From Alphaproteobacteria bacterium (lineage in GTDB: Bacteria > Pseudomonadota > Alphaproteobacteria > ATCC43930 > CGMCC-115725), in NCBI GenBank assembly GCA_019241915.1, contig JAFAWI010000174.1:1-7611 (forward strand): a DNA stretch of 7,611 nt. The letters run 5' to 3'. Under the pieces are notes generated by a model, which did not search any database, had not been told where the DNA came from, and saw only the letters and a list, made by a program, of their open reading frames with translations. Below, piece by piece: positions 1 through 6,011 of this stretch (position 1 is its first letter; every line of letters begins with the position of its first letter). Made by a program: the position numbers and the translations under genes.

Positions 1-84
1 CTGCGCAGTTTCGACCAGCGAGAAATCCAGGGCCGCATCCGCGAAATGCTGTCGCAACCGCTGCCGCACGGGGCGGTGGAGTGA
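1..84 (+). CDS. C-terminal end of an unidentified protein (partial)
   Basis: Frame 1 is open from the first base to a TGA at 82-84 and gives 27 residues ending in PLPHGAVE. The stretch is rich in charged residues (FDQREIQGRIREML), fits an amphipathic helix followed by a short tail, and has codon use like the later genes. The rest of the gene lies to the left of the window. There is no motif that allows a family assignment, so no function is proposed. It could also be a chance open frame, but an inverted repeat begins only 6 bases after the stop, which is the usual place for such repeats relative to a gene end. Confidence 0.45.
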   Translation: MRSFDQREIQGRIREMLSQPLPHGAVE

Positions 85-90
85 CGGTTG

Positions 91-200
91 TGCGTCCTTC
101 GAGGCTCCGCTATGCGGTGCAACCTCAGGATGAGGAAGGTTTGTTCCCGCTCCGCGTCCCCGCATCCTGGGCCTCGCGCAACGAGGCCTCGAAGGACGCA
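91..200. repeat. REP-like inverted repeat with 15-bp perfect arms
   Basis: The 15 bases at 91-105 (TGCGTCCTTCGAGGC) are the exact reverse complement of 186-200. Inside, a second weaker pair occurs: CAGGATG near 126-132 and CATCCTG at 163-169, so the element can fold into a long two-step hairpin. The combination of CCTTCGAGG and CCTCAGGATGAGG resembles an abundant intergenic repeat that I recall from Bradyrhizobium-type genomes; that link is from memory. It sits between the stop of the left-edge gene and the stop of a decayed minus-strand gene, so it may end transcripts from both sides. A reading frame of 63 codons running through it is judged not to be a gene. Confidence 0.7.
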
Positions 201-219
201 TACGAGTTGATGCGACGGC

Positions 220-324
220 CTATTTCTCCAGCAATTTTGCCCCGGGCGGGGTGGGCATTTCGAACACGTTGAGCGTGACCGAGACGAACGCGTAGCAGCC
301 GATCAGCCCGGCCAGATCGACAAT
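220..324 (-). pseudogene. Carboxymuconolactone decarboxylase-family C-terminal remnant
   Basis: On the minus strand the 35 codons ending in a TAG at 220-222 read IVDLAGLIGCYAFVS, then VTLNVFEMPTPPGAKLLEK. This closely matches the C-terminal helix and tail of alkylhydroperoxidase-like carboxymuconolactone decarboxylase (CMD) family proteins, typically VDLVGLIGYYTLVSMTLNVFEVPLPPG. Upstream the same frame stays open only to a TGA at 433-435, and its residues (including FRRFYDRQPKAGC) do not look like the CMD core. The catalytic CxxC-type region and some 140 residues expected of a normal member of about 180 residues are missing. No convincing start codon or ribosome site is visible. I read it as a truncated relic. 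The similarity is judged by eye. Confidence 0.62.
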
Positions 325-458
325 CGGCAGACAACCGGCTTTGGGCTGCCGGTCATAGAATCGGCGGAACAGCCTCCGCTCGTCTCCCGGTAGGCTCTTT
401 CCGGCGACGGCCGGGAAGCGCCATAGTGGGCCTCATCCGGGTGTGCGGGGGGGCGACG

Positions 459-1154
459 ATGGCGATCACAATGTACGACTTGGCCGGCGCGGAAGCCGAC
501 CGCCGCTTCAGCCCGTTCTGCTGGCGCACGCGGATGGCGCTGGCGCACAAAGGGCTCGACGTCGACACCGTGCCGTGGCGCTTTACCGAAAAGGCAAAGC
601 TGCCGCCGCCGAACGACGGGCGGGTCCCGATCATCGTCGACAACGGCAAGGTCGTGCACGATTCCTCGGCGATCGCCGATTATCTCGAACAAGCCTATGC
701 GGACCGCGCCACGCTTTTTCCCGGCGCGGCGGCGCGGGGTCTCTCGAAATTCGTCCAGAACTGGACCGAGACGGTGCTGCAGATGGGACTCATCCGCCTT
801 GTCGTGCTCGACATCTGGAACCACATCCGGCCGGAGGACCAAGCCTATTTCCGCGAGTCGCGCGAACCGCGCTTTGGCGCGACCCTCGAGGAGGTGGTCA
901 AAGACCGTGACGCGCGCCTGCCAACCTTCCGCGCCAGCCTCGACCCGCTGCGCCGCACGGTCGAGCGCCAGCCGTTTCTTTGCGGCGACGCACCTGCTTA
1001 CGCCGACTACATCGTGTTCGGCGCGTTTCAATGGGCGCGGGCGATCAGCGATTTCGCGCTGGTGACGCCGGACGATCCGGTGTTCGCCTGGCGCGGCCGC
1101 ATGCTCGACCTGTACGGCGGTCTCGCCCGACAGGCGCCCGGCTATGGCGGTTGA
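459..1154 (+). CDS. Glutathione S-transferase family protein, LigE/beta-etherase-like
   Basis: The 231-residue product is a cytosolic glutathione S-transferase. The N-terminal thioredoxin-like domain (about residues 1-80) starts with ITMYDL and carries FSPFCWRTRMALAHKGLD at 17-34. This resembles the SPYVWRTKYALKHKGFD region of the lignin beta-etherase LigE, hence the subgroup suggestion. The cis-proline (VP, residue 57) and the glutathione gamma-glutamyl contact motif (D68-S69 with SAIADYL) are present. The rest (about 95-225) is the helical C-terminal domain, with the expected GDAPAYADYIVFG segment. The ATG at 459 was chosen because it places ITMYDL at the very N-terminus and follows a G-run; an in-frame GTG at 426 would add 11 residues unlike the family. 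The substrate is unknown; ether cleavage of aromatic compounds is only a family-level guess. Its end overlaps the next gene by 11 bases. Confidence 0.88.
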   Translation: MAITMYDLAGAEADRRFSPFCWRTRMALAHKGLDVDTVPWRFTEKAKLPPPNDGRVPIIVDNGKVVHDSSAIADYLEQAYADRATLFPGAAARGLSKFVQNWTETVLQMGLIRLVVLDIWNHIRPEDQAYFRESREPRFGATLEEVVKDRDARLPTFRASLDPLRRTVERQPFLCGDAPAYADYIVFGAFQWARAISDFALVTPDDPVFAWRGRMLDLYGGLARQAPGYGG

Positions 1155-1635
1155 GGTCGGCAACAACATTGTCTTGATCGCGACGGTCGCGCTGATCCTG
1201 CATATCGTCAGCGCAGTCGTCTGGGTCGGGGGGATGTTTTTCGCGCTGCTCGCGCTGCGCCCGGCGACCGGTACGCTCGATCCGCCGGTGCGGCTGGCGC
1301 TGTGGCAGCGCGTTTTCGAACGCTTCTTTCCCTGGGTGTTTGCTGCGATCGTGCTGCTGCTGTTGTCGGGCTACGCGATGGTGTTTGGCGTGTTCGGCGG
1401 GTTTGCGAATGCGGGGCTGCACGTCCACATCATGCAGGGCATCGGCATCGTGATGATGCTGATCTTCCTGCATCTGTATTTCGCGCCGTGGCGCCGCTTT
1501 CGCGCAGCACTGGCGGCAGGCAATCCGACCGGCGCCGCCGCACAGCTCAACCAGATCCGCATTCTGGTGACCGTAAACCTGATCCTCGGCCTGATCACCG
1601 TCGCGGTCGGTGGCAGCGGGCGCTACTGGGGCTGA
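1144..1635 (+). CDS. CopD-family-like four-helix inner membrane protein
   Basis: This 163-residue protein is mostly hydrophobic, with four likely membrane helices at about residues 9-38, 63-87, 92-114 and 139-158. The first helix carries HIVSAVVWVGGMFFALLALRP, the hallmark of small CopD-like membrane proteins. Histidines at 20, 93, 95 and 110 lie in or near the helices and could bind heme or a metal; this is inferred from position only. The CopD domain is known from copper uptake proteins, but single-domain forms like this one are mostly of unknown function. The ATG at 1144 lies inside the end of the transferase gene (11-base overlap), which indicates translational coupling. The next start follows 2 bases after its stop. 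No signal peptide separate from the first helix is seen. Confidence 0.8.
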   Translation: MAVEVGNNIVLIATVALILHIVSAVVWVGGMFFALLALRPATGTLDPPVRLALWQRVFERFFPWVFAAIVLLLLSGYAMVFGVFGGFANAGLHVHIMQGIGIVMMLIFLHLYFAPWRRFRAALAAGNPTGAAAQLNQIRILVTVNLILGLITVAVGGSGRYWG

Positions 1636-1637
1636 CG

Positions 1638-2042
1638 ATGGCGAACCTCTATGTCGCGCGCAGTACCGCCCTCAACAAATGGGCCTCCGATGTCGGGCTC
1701 GGCAAGCAGATCTACAAGCTCGGGGTGACCGAGGGCGAGCCGAAGGCGGCGCTCGTTGCCGGCTGGGCCGGGGAGGGCGACTGGACACTCGTAAAAGCGG
1801 AGCCGGTCGAGGGATTGAGCGAAGACCAGGCGATTGACCGCCTCGCCGGCAAGGAGCGGATGATCGACCCGAACCTCTACCCGAAGCTCAAAGGCGTGCG
1901 CGGCGTCTTCCGCCTCAACCAGACCAGGGTGGAAAACCACATCGTCGTCACCCGCGCCCTCGCCGGCGACAGCGACCTCAAGGCGCTCAAGCTAAAGCCG
2001 ATAGATTATGCCGCGTACCTGATCCACAACGCGAAGCGCTGA
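1638..2042 (+). CDS. Conserved-looking 134-residue protein, possible remote GIY-YIG/T5orf172-like fold
   Basis: I do not recognise a named family. The protein begins MANLYVARS, has YKLGVTEGEP at 26-35, a segment DWTLVKAEPVEGLSEDQAIDRL at 48-69, and GVFRLNQTRVENH at 89-101. This order (YV strand, K-[IL]-G-x-T strand, beta strand, helix, FRL) resembles the GIY-YIG subgroup T5orf172/MUG113, where the pattern is YV..., KIGxT, then EFFRL. If the alignment is right, the usual catalytic arginine after KIGxT and the glutamate before FFRL are not evident, so nuclease activity would be doubtful. The ATG at 1638 is 2 bases after the CopD-like stop, with a GGGG run about 9 bases upstream, so it is the third gene of the operon. 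No signal peptide or membrane segment is visible. Gene call is firm, function is not. Confidence 0.8.
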   Translation: MANLYVARSTALNKWASDVGLGKQIYKLGVTEGEPKAALVAGWAGEGDWTLVKAEPVEGLSEDQAIDRLAGKERMIDPNLYPKLKGVRGVFRLNQTRVENHIVVTRALAGDSDLKALKLKPIDYAAYLIHNAKR

Positions 2043-2114
2043 AGCGCGGTAGGGCGGAAAAGCGTAGCGCATTCCGCCACGCTGGGATCGGCGGAGACGC
2101 TTCGCTTACAGCGC
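2043..2114. repeat. REP-like palindrome between convergent genes, possible bidirectional terminator
   Basis: The 72-base gap between two converging genes holds the inverted repeat GGCGGAA (2053-2059) / TTCCGCC (2072-2078) around AGCGTAGCG, followed by GGCGGAGACGCTTCGCTTA. The pattern GGGCGGAxAAGCGxAGCGC...TCCGCC resembles a common palindromic repeat of Bradyrhizobium/Rhodopseudomonas-type genomes; this is recall, not a search result. A stable hairpin here could terminate or protect the 3' ends of both the plus-strand operon and the minus-strand maturation operon. There is no U-run, so classical intrinsic termination is uncertain. Confidence 0.62.
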
Positions 2115-3764
2115 TCACGCGGCGCTCGGCTTCACCCGTTCGCGCAGTTCGGCGAGCGCCTGTGGCGTGTCGATGTCGATCAGCACGCTGTCGCTGTCCA
2201 TCTCGATTTCGGCGACGCGGTCGGCGTGTTCTTCGATGAGCCGCCGCGCGCCCCGGTCGCCGGTCAGTGCCAGCATTTCGGGGAAGAACTCGCGGCTCCA
2301 CAGAATGGGATTGCCGCGCCGGCCGCGTCGCGTCGGCACCACAATGGCGCGCCCTTCGAGCGGGTTGAACGCGGCGATCAACCGGTCGAGGTCGCGCCCC
2401 GCGATCAGCGGCATGTCGCCGAGGCACACGACAACGCCGTCGACATCGGCGGGCAACGCCGCCAGCCCCTTCACCAGCGACGCCGCCATGCCCTCGGCGT
2501 AGTCCGCGTTCATTACCCGTTCGACCGGCAGCTTGCCGAGCGCGGCATCGACCGCCTCGGCGGCGTTGCCGAGCACCGCGACAATCGGGCGGGCGCGCGA
2601 CCCGAGCAGCCGCTGCGCGGTGCGCGCGACCATCGGGCGGCCGTCGATCTCGGCCAGCATCTTGTTCTCGCCCATGCGACTCGATTTGCCGGCGGCGAGC
2701 AGCAAGGCGGCGATGCGCGGCCCGGGCGGCACTTTGGCGACCGGCGTCTCGGGCGCCGCGCCGGCGTCGGCGCGCTTCAGGCCGCGCGCCGGAATCTCGG
2801 CGAGCAGCCCGCCGGCGCCCATCGACATGATCTCGGTGCGCCCGACCGAGAGGCCGGCGACCAACCGCTCCAACACCCAGTCGAACCCGTTCTCCTTCGG
2901 CGAGCGGGCACAACCCGGGAGGCCGAGCACCGGCTTGTCGCCGATATGCCCGAGCAGCAGCAGGTTGCCGGGATCGACCGGCATCCCGAAATGGTCGATC
3001 CGCCCGCCGGCCGCTTCGATCGCCGCCGGTATCACGTCGCGCCGGTCGGCGATCGCCGAAGCGCCATGGACCAGCACCATGTCGACGCCGCCGATCATGG
3101 CCTCGATCTCCGGCGCCAGCTCGGCGGCGCGGTGGCCGCAGCGGCGTTCGGCGGCGAGCCGGCAGCCGAGCGCACCGAGCCGGCCCTGCGTCACGTCGCG
3201 CGTCTTGTCGAGGATCGAGTCCTTGAGGCCTGGCAGCCGCGTTTGGATCATCCCCACGGCAAGCGATCGAAACGGCACGACGCGCAGCAGCGGCTCGCCT
3301 TCGCGCGCAATGTCGGCGCAGCGCGCAATCCGCTCGTCCGGCACCGCGAACGGGATGATCTTGACCGTCGCCACCATCTGCTTCGGTTCCACAACCGCGT
3401 AGGGCGGCAACGTGCCGAGGGTTACCGCTTCGTCGACGAGGTTCAGCCGGTCGAGGCGCGCCCGATCGAACACCAGCAGCCCCTTCGCCTCGGCAAAGAG
3501 GTTGGCGCGCCCGGTAAAGGCCGGCGCGACGGCGATGCCCGCACCGGCGATGGCGGCGGCGATGCGATCGGCGGCGGCGTCCTCGCGGATGTCACCAGGT
3601 TCGAGCCGGACCACGGTAAGCTCGCCGATATTCGCCGCAGCGATCTCGGCGATGTCGCCCGCCGACAACACGCGGCCCTTCTTCAGCGCGCTTTTGCCGA
3701 GGCGCAGGCTGTGGACGAGGATTGCGCCCTCGGCGTCGGCGAGCGCGACTTCGCCAAACTGCAT
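2115..3764 (-). CDS. Fused molybdopterin-binding domain / MobA-like (MocA-type) nucleotidyltransferase
   Basis: The 549-residue protein combines two cofactor modules. Residues about 1-330 resemble the molybdopterin-binding MoaB/MoeA-type region: HGASAIADRRDVIPAAIEAAGG at 233-254 and DPGNLLLLGHIGDKPVLGLPGCARSPKENG at 264-293. Residues 350-545 form an NTP-transferase (MobA-like) domain with the nucleotide-binding signature LLLAAGKSSRMGENK at 354-368, the metal-binding GDMP at 449-452, GNP at 484-486 and DIDTP at 530-534. Domain and context point to transfer of CMP onto molybdopterin to give the cytosine dinucleotide cofactor, as in MocA, rather than the GMP of MobA; CTP use is inferred. Such proteins are sometimes mislabelled as IspD (methylerythritol cytidylyltransferase). 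It is the last gene of the operon, starting 8 bases after the XdhC-like stop, with AGGCGG a few bases upstream of the ATG. Confidence 0.87.
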   Translation of the reverse strand: MQFGEVALADAEGAILVHSLRLGKSALKKGRVLSAGDIAEIAAANIGELTVVRLEPGDIREDAAADRIAAAIAGAGIAVAPAFTGRANLFAEAKGLLVFDRARLDRLNLVDEAVTLGTLPPYAVVEPKQMVATVKIIPFAVPDERIARCADIAREGEPLLRVVPFRSLAVGMIQTRLPGLKDSILDKTRDVTQGRLGALGCRLAAERRCGHRAAELAPEIEAMIGGVDMVLVHGASAIADRRDVIPAAIEAAGGRIDHFGMPVDPGNLLLLGHIGDKPVLGLPGCARSPKENGFDWVLERLVAGLSVGRTEIMSMGAGGLLAEIPARGLKRADAGAAPETPVAKVPPGPRIAALLLAAGKSSRMGENKMLAEIDGRPMVARTAQRLLGSRARPIVAVLGNAAEAVDAALGKLPVERVMNADYAEGMAASLVKGLAALPADVDGVVVCLGDMPLIAGRDLDRLIAAFNPLEGRAIVVPTRRGRRGNPILWSREFFPEMLALTGDRGARRLIEEHADRVAEIEMDSDSVLIDIDTPQALAELRERVKPSAA

Positions 3765-3772
3765 CGCGCCGC

Positions 3773-4474
3773 CTAGAGGCTGCCCCGGCGCAGCACGCTG
3801 GTCATCTCGCCCATGATCGAGATCGCGATTTCGGCCTGCGAGACCGCGCCGATATCGAGGCCGATCGGCCCGTGAATCCGCGCCAGCTCGTTCTCGCCGA
3901 ACCCATGCTCGGCCGCGAGCCGTTCCAGCCGGCGCGCGTGGTTTCGTTTCGAGCCGAGCGCGCCGATATAGAACGCGTCCGACCGCAGCGCCGCGACCAG
4001 CGCCGGATCGTCGATCTTCGGATCGTGGGTCAGGGTCACGACGGCGGTCGACCGGTCCGGCTTCAGCCGCTCGAAAGCTTCGTCAGGCCATTCGGTCGAG
4101 AGCTCGACCCCCGGGAAGCGCGCTTCCGTGGCCCACGCGCCACGCGGGTCGATCACGATCGGCCGATAATCGGCCGCGATCAGCATCGGCACCAGCGGCT
4201 GCGCGATGTGGACCGCACCGACGACAAGGCAGCGCCGCGGCGGGCTGAATACCTGCACAAAGACGCGCCCTTCCGCCATATCCAGCGAAATATTCCGGTC
4301 GGCACGCAACGCCTCGCGCATCGTCGCGACGGATCCGTCATCGAGTGCGAGATCGCCCTCGACCTGGTCGCCGTCGAGAAAGAGCTGCGCACCGGAGCGC
4401 AGCTCGGTCGCCAGCGCGACCGAGCGGCCCTCGTTATTCGCGGCCAGCACCGCCTCGATATAGCCGCGCTTCAT
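3773..4474 (-). CDS. XdhC-family protein, Rossmann (C-terminal) domain
   Basis: The 233-residue product corresponds to the C-terminal NAD(P)-binding half of XdhC/CoxI, accessory proteins that bind the molybdenum cofactor, promote its sulfuration and help insertion into xanthine-oxidase-family enzymes. Residues 82-94 (CLVVGAVHIAQPL) form the first strand and turn of the Rossmann fold. THDPKIDD is at 149-156, GALGSKRN at 171-178, and IGLDIGAVSQAEIAISIMGE at 204-223 is the conserved end motif. The glycine turn reads GAVHIAQ where textbook XdhC proteins have GAGHVAQ. The ATG at 4474 was preferred to longer open-frame starts because it overlaps the upstream stop in ATGA and has GGAG 8 bases before it. 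The extended frame upstream is arginine-rich and is the shadow of the preceding gene. Confidence 0.88.
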   Translation of the reverse strand: MKRGYIEAVLAANNEGRSVALATELRSGAQLFLDGDQVEGDLALDDGSVATMREALRADRNISLDMAEGRVFVQVFSPPRRCLVVGAVHIAQPLVPMLIAADYRPIVIDPRGAWATEARFPGVELSTEWPDEAFERLKPDRSTAVVTLTHDPKIDDPALVAALRSDAFYIGALGSKRNHARRLERLAAEHGFGENELARIHGPIGLDIGAVSQAEIAISIMGEMTSVLRRGSL

Positions 4475-4791
4475 TCGACCGGCTCCACAAAGATTTCGAT
4501 CTTGCCGCCACAGGCGAGACCGACTTCCCAGGCCTGTTCGTCGCTGACCCCGAAATCGAGCAGCCGCGGCTCGCCGTCCCGGATCGCCGCCTGGGCCTCT
4601 TCGATCACCGCGCCCTCGACGCAGCCGCCCGACACCGAGCCGACAAACGCGCCGTCCTCGGCCACGGCGAGTTTTGCCCCGGTCGGACGCGGCGACGAGC
4701 CCCAAGTCTTGACTACGGTCGCCAGCGCCACCCCCTTGCCGGCGTTCCGCCACGATGCGGCCTGTTCGAGGATTTCCGCGTGATCGCTCAT
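4471..4791 (-). CDS. XdhC/CoxI N-terminal-domain protein
   Basis: The 106-residue product is a stand-alone copy of the XdhC_CoxI domain. It has GSSPRPTGAKL at 31-41, GSVSGGCVEG at 51-60 and GLACGGKIEIFVEP at 91-104. The two conserved cysteines, C57 and C94, are candidate cofactor or sulfur ligands. In most XdhC proteins this domain is joined to the Rossmann domain; here the next gene encodes that second half. The stop TGA overlaps the next ATG (ATGA, 4471-4474), and its own ATG overlaps the VWA gene stop (4788-4791), with GGGAG about 10 bases upstream. The two products very likely act together, as a complex or by translational coupling. Longer upstream starts in the same frame (to 5112) give a sequence unlike the family and were rejected. 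Confidence 0.88.
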   Translation of the reverse strand: MSDHAEILEQAASWRNAGKGVALATVVKTWGSSPRPTGAKLAVAEDGAFVGSVSGGCVEGAVIEEAQAAIRDGEPRLLDFGVSDEQAWEVGLACGGKIEIFVEPVE

Positions 4792-6011
4792 GCTGCCCGT
4801 GCTCCCATTCGCATATCGGCCGCCGCATTCAGCCGGCGCGGCGCCGGTGCGCTCAGCACCATCACCAAATCCGCGAGGCTGTCGAGGTTGTGCACCGGAC
4901 GAAACTCGTCGACATGCGGCAACATCGCCCGCATCCCCAATGATTTTGGTTCGAACCCCTCGTAACGCAACAGCGGATTGAGCCAGATGAGGCGCCGGCA
5001 CGAGCGGTGCAGCCGATCCATCTCGTGCGCCAGCCCGACACCGACATCGCGGTCCAGCCCATCGGTGATCAGCAGTACCACCGGACCCTGGGCCAACACG
5101 CGGCGCGACCACAACAGGTTGAAGTCGGCGATGCAGTGGCCGATCCGCGTCCCGCCCGACCAGTCGGCCACCGATTCGGCAACCTTGTCGAGCGCCATGT
5201 CGACATCGCGAAAGCGCAGGTAGCGCGTGATGTTAGTCAGGCGGGTGCCGAACACAAAGGTGAAGACCCGGTCGCGGTCGTTGGTGATCGCGTGCATGAA
5301 GTGCAGGAACATGCGGCTGTAGCGGCTCATCGAGCCCGAGATGTCGCACAGCACGACCAGCGGCGGCGGGCGCAGCCGGCGGCTCTTGCGCTTGATCTCG
5401 ACGATGTTGCCGGCGCGCAGCGCGGCCCGCAGCGTCGCCCGCATATCGGCGCGGGCGCCGTGCGGGTCCGCCGCGAAACGGCGCGTAGGGCGATCGAGGA
5501 TCGGCAGCCTCAGCCGCGCGATGGCGGCCTTGGCGCGCGCCAGCTCGTCGAGCGACATCTTCTCGAAATCCATCGACTGCAGCTGCTCGCGGTCGGAGAA
5601 CGTCATCGCTGCGTCAAATTCGAACTCGGTCTCGCCGGTCTCGCGCGCCTCGGGATGCGGGTGCAGCGCTTCGGCCAGCCGCCGCAGCATCTCCTCCCGC
5701 TCATCCTGCGGCAGGTCGAGGCTCATTTCCGGCAATAGCAGCGACATCATCTTCTTGAGCAGCTCGGGGTTGCGCCAGAAGATCTGAAACGCCTGGTCGA
5801 ACAGCGGCCGCTGGTCCGGGCGGTTGACGAACACCGCATGCAGTGTCCAATAGAAATCGCTGCGGTTGGTGATGCCGACCGCGCGCACCGCCGCGACCGC
5901 GTCGATCACCTTGCCCGGCCCGACCGGCAGCCCCGCCGTGCGCAGCGTCCGCGCGAAATGCATCAGGTTGGCGACCAGCCGGCCATCTTGGCCTTCTTCG
6001 CGCTCGGTCAT
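4788..6011 (-). CDS. coxE: VWA domain-containing CoxE-like protein
   Basis: The 407-residue product matches CoxE, the von Willebrand factor A protein that partners the CoxD ATPase in CO dehydrogenase maturation. The MIDAS metal site is complete: DISGS at 223-227, a threonine in SGGTRIG (T288) and an aspartate in LLITDGLD (D317). The N-terminal 210 residues carry the usual CoxE helical region (LMHFARTLRTAGLPVGPG at 16-33, then ALHPHPEARETGE). There is no signal peptide, so it should act in the cytoplasm. Start at 6011: the ATG shares one base with the preceding TGA (TGATG), giving coupling with coxD; longer starts add a basic, non-homologous stretch. Known role of the pair: assembly of the [CuSMoO2] site of CO dehydrogenase. 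That the target here is a CO dehydrogenase rather than another xanthine-oxidase-family enzyme is inference. Confidence 0.88.
   Translation of the reverse strand: MTEREEGQDGRLVANLMHFARTLRTAGLPVGPGKVIDAVAAVRAVGITNRSDFYWTLHAVFVNRPDQRPLFDQAFQIFWRNPELLKKMMSLLLPEMSLDLPQDEREEMLRRLAEALHPHPEARETGETEFEFDAAMTFSDREQLQSMDFEKMSLDELARAKAAIARLRLPILDRPTRRFAADPHGARADMRATLRAALRAGNIVEIKRKSRRLRPPPLVVLCDISGSMSRYSRMFLHFMHAITNDRDRVFTFVFGTRLTNITRYLRFRDVDMALDKVAESVADWSGGTRIGHCIADFNLLWSRRVLAQGPVVLLITDGLDRDVGVGLAHEMDRLHRSCRRLIWLNPLLRYEGFEPKSLGMRAMLPHVDEFRPVHNLDSLADLVMVLSAPAPRRLNAAADMRMGARAA

Noticed and set aside
81..272. Small plus-strand frame of 63 codons after the left-edge gene
   Set aside because: It runs through the inverted repeat at 91-200 and across the CMD remnant, and its translation has no family likeness.
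303..1169. Minus-strand open frame of 288 codons opposite the glutathione transferase
   Set aside because: Low-complexity, Arg-rich translation without recognisable domain; the plus strand has the clear transferase.
2226..3776. Plus-strand open frame of 516 codons opposite the molybdopterin/MobA-like gene
   Set aside because: Its translation is dominated by Arg, His, Gln and Ala with no motifs, whereas the opposite strand encodes a protein with full signatures. It is a shadow frame in high-GC DNA.
4471..4474. Frameshift between the two XdhC genes
   Set aside because: The first protein ends just after the canonical IEIFVEP domain end, the second has its own ribosome site and a sensible N-terminus, and the ATGA overlap matches the other junctions of the operon. 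I treat it as a true split.
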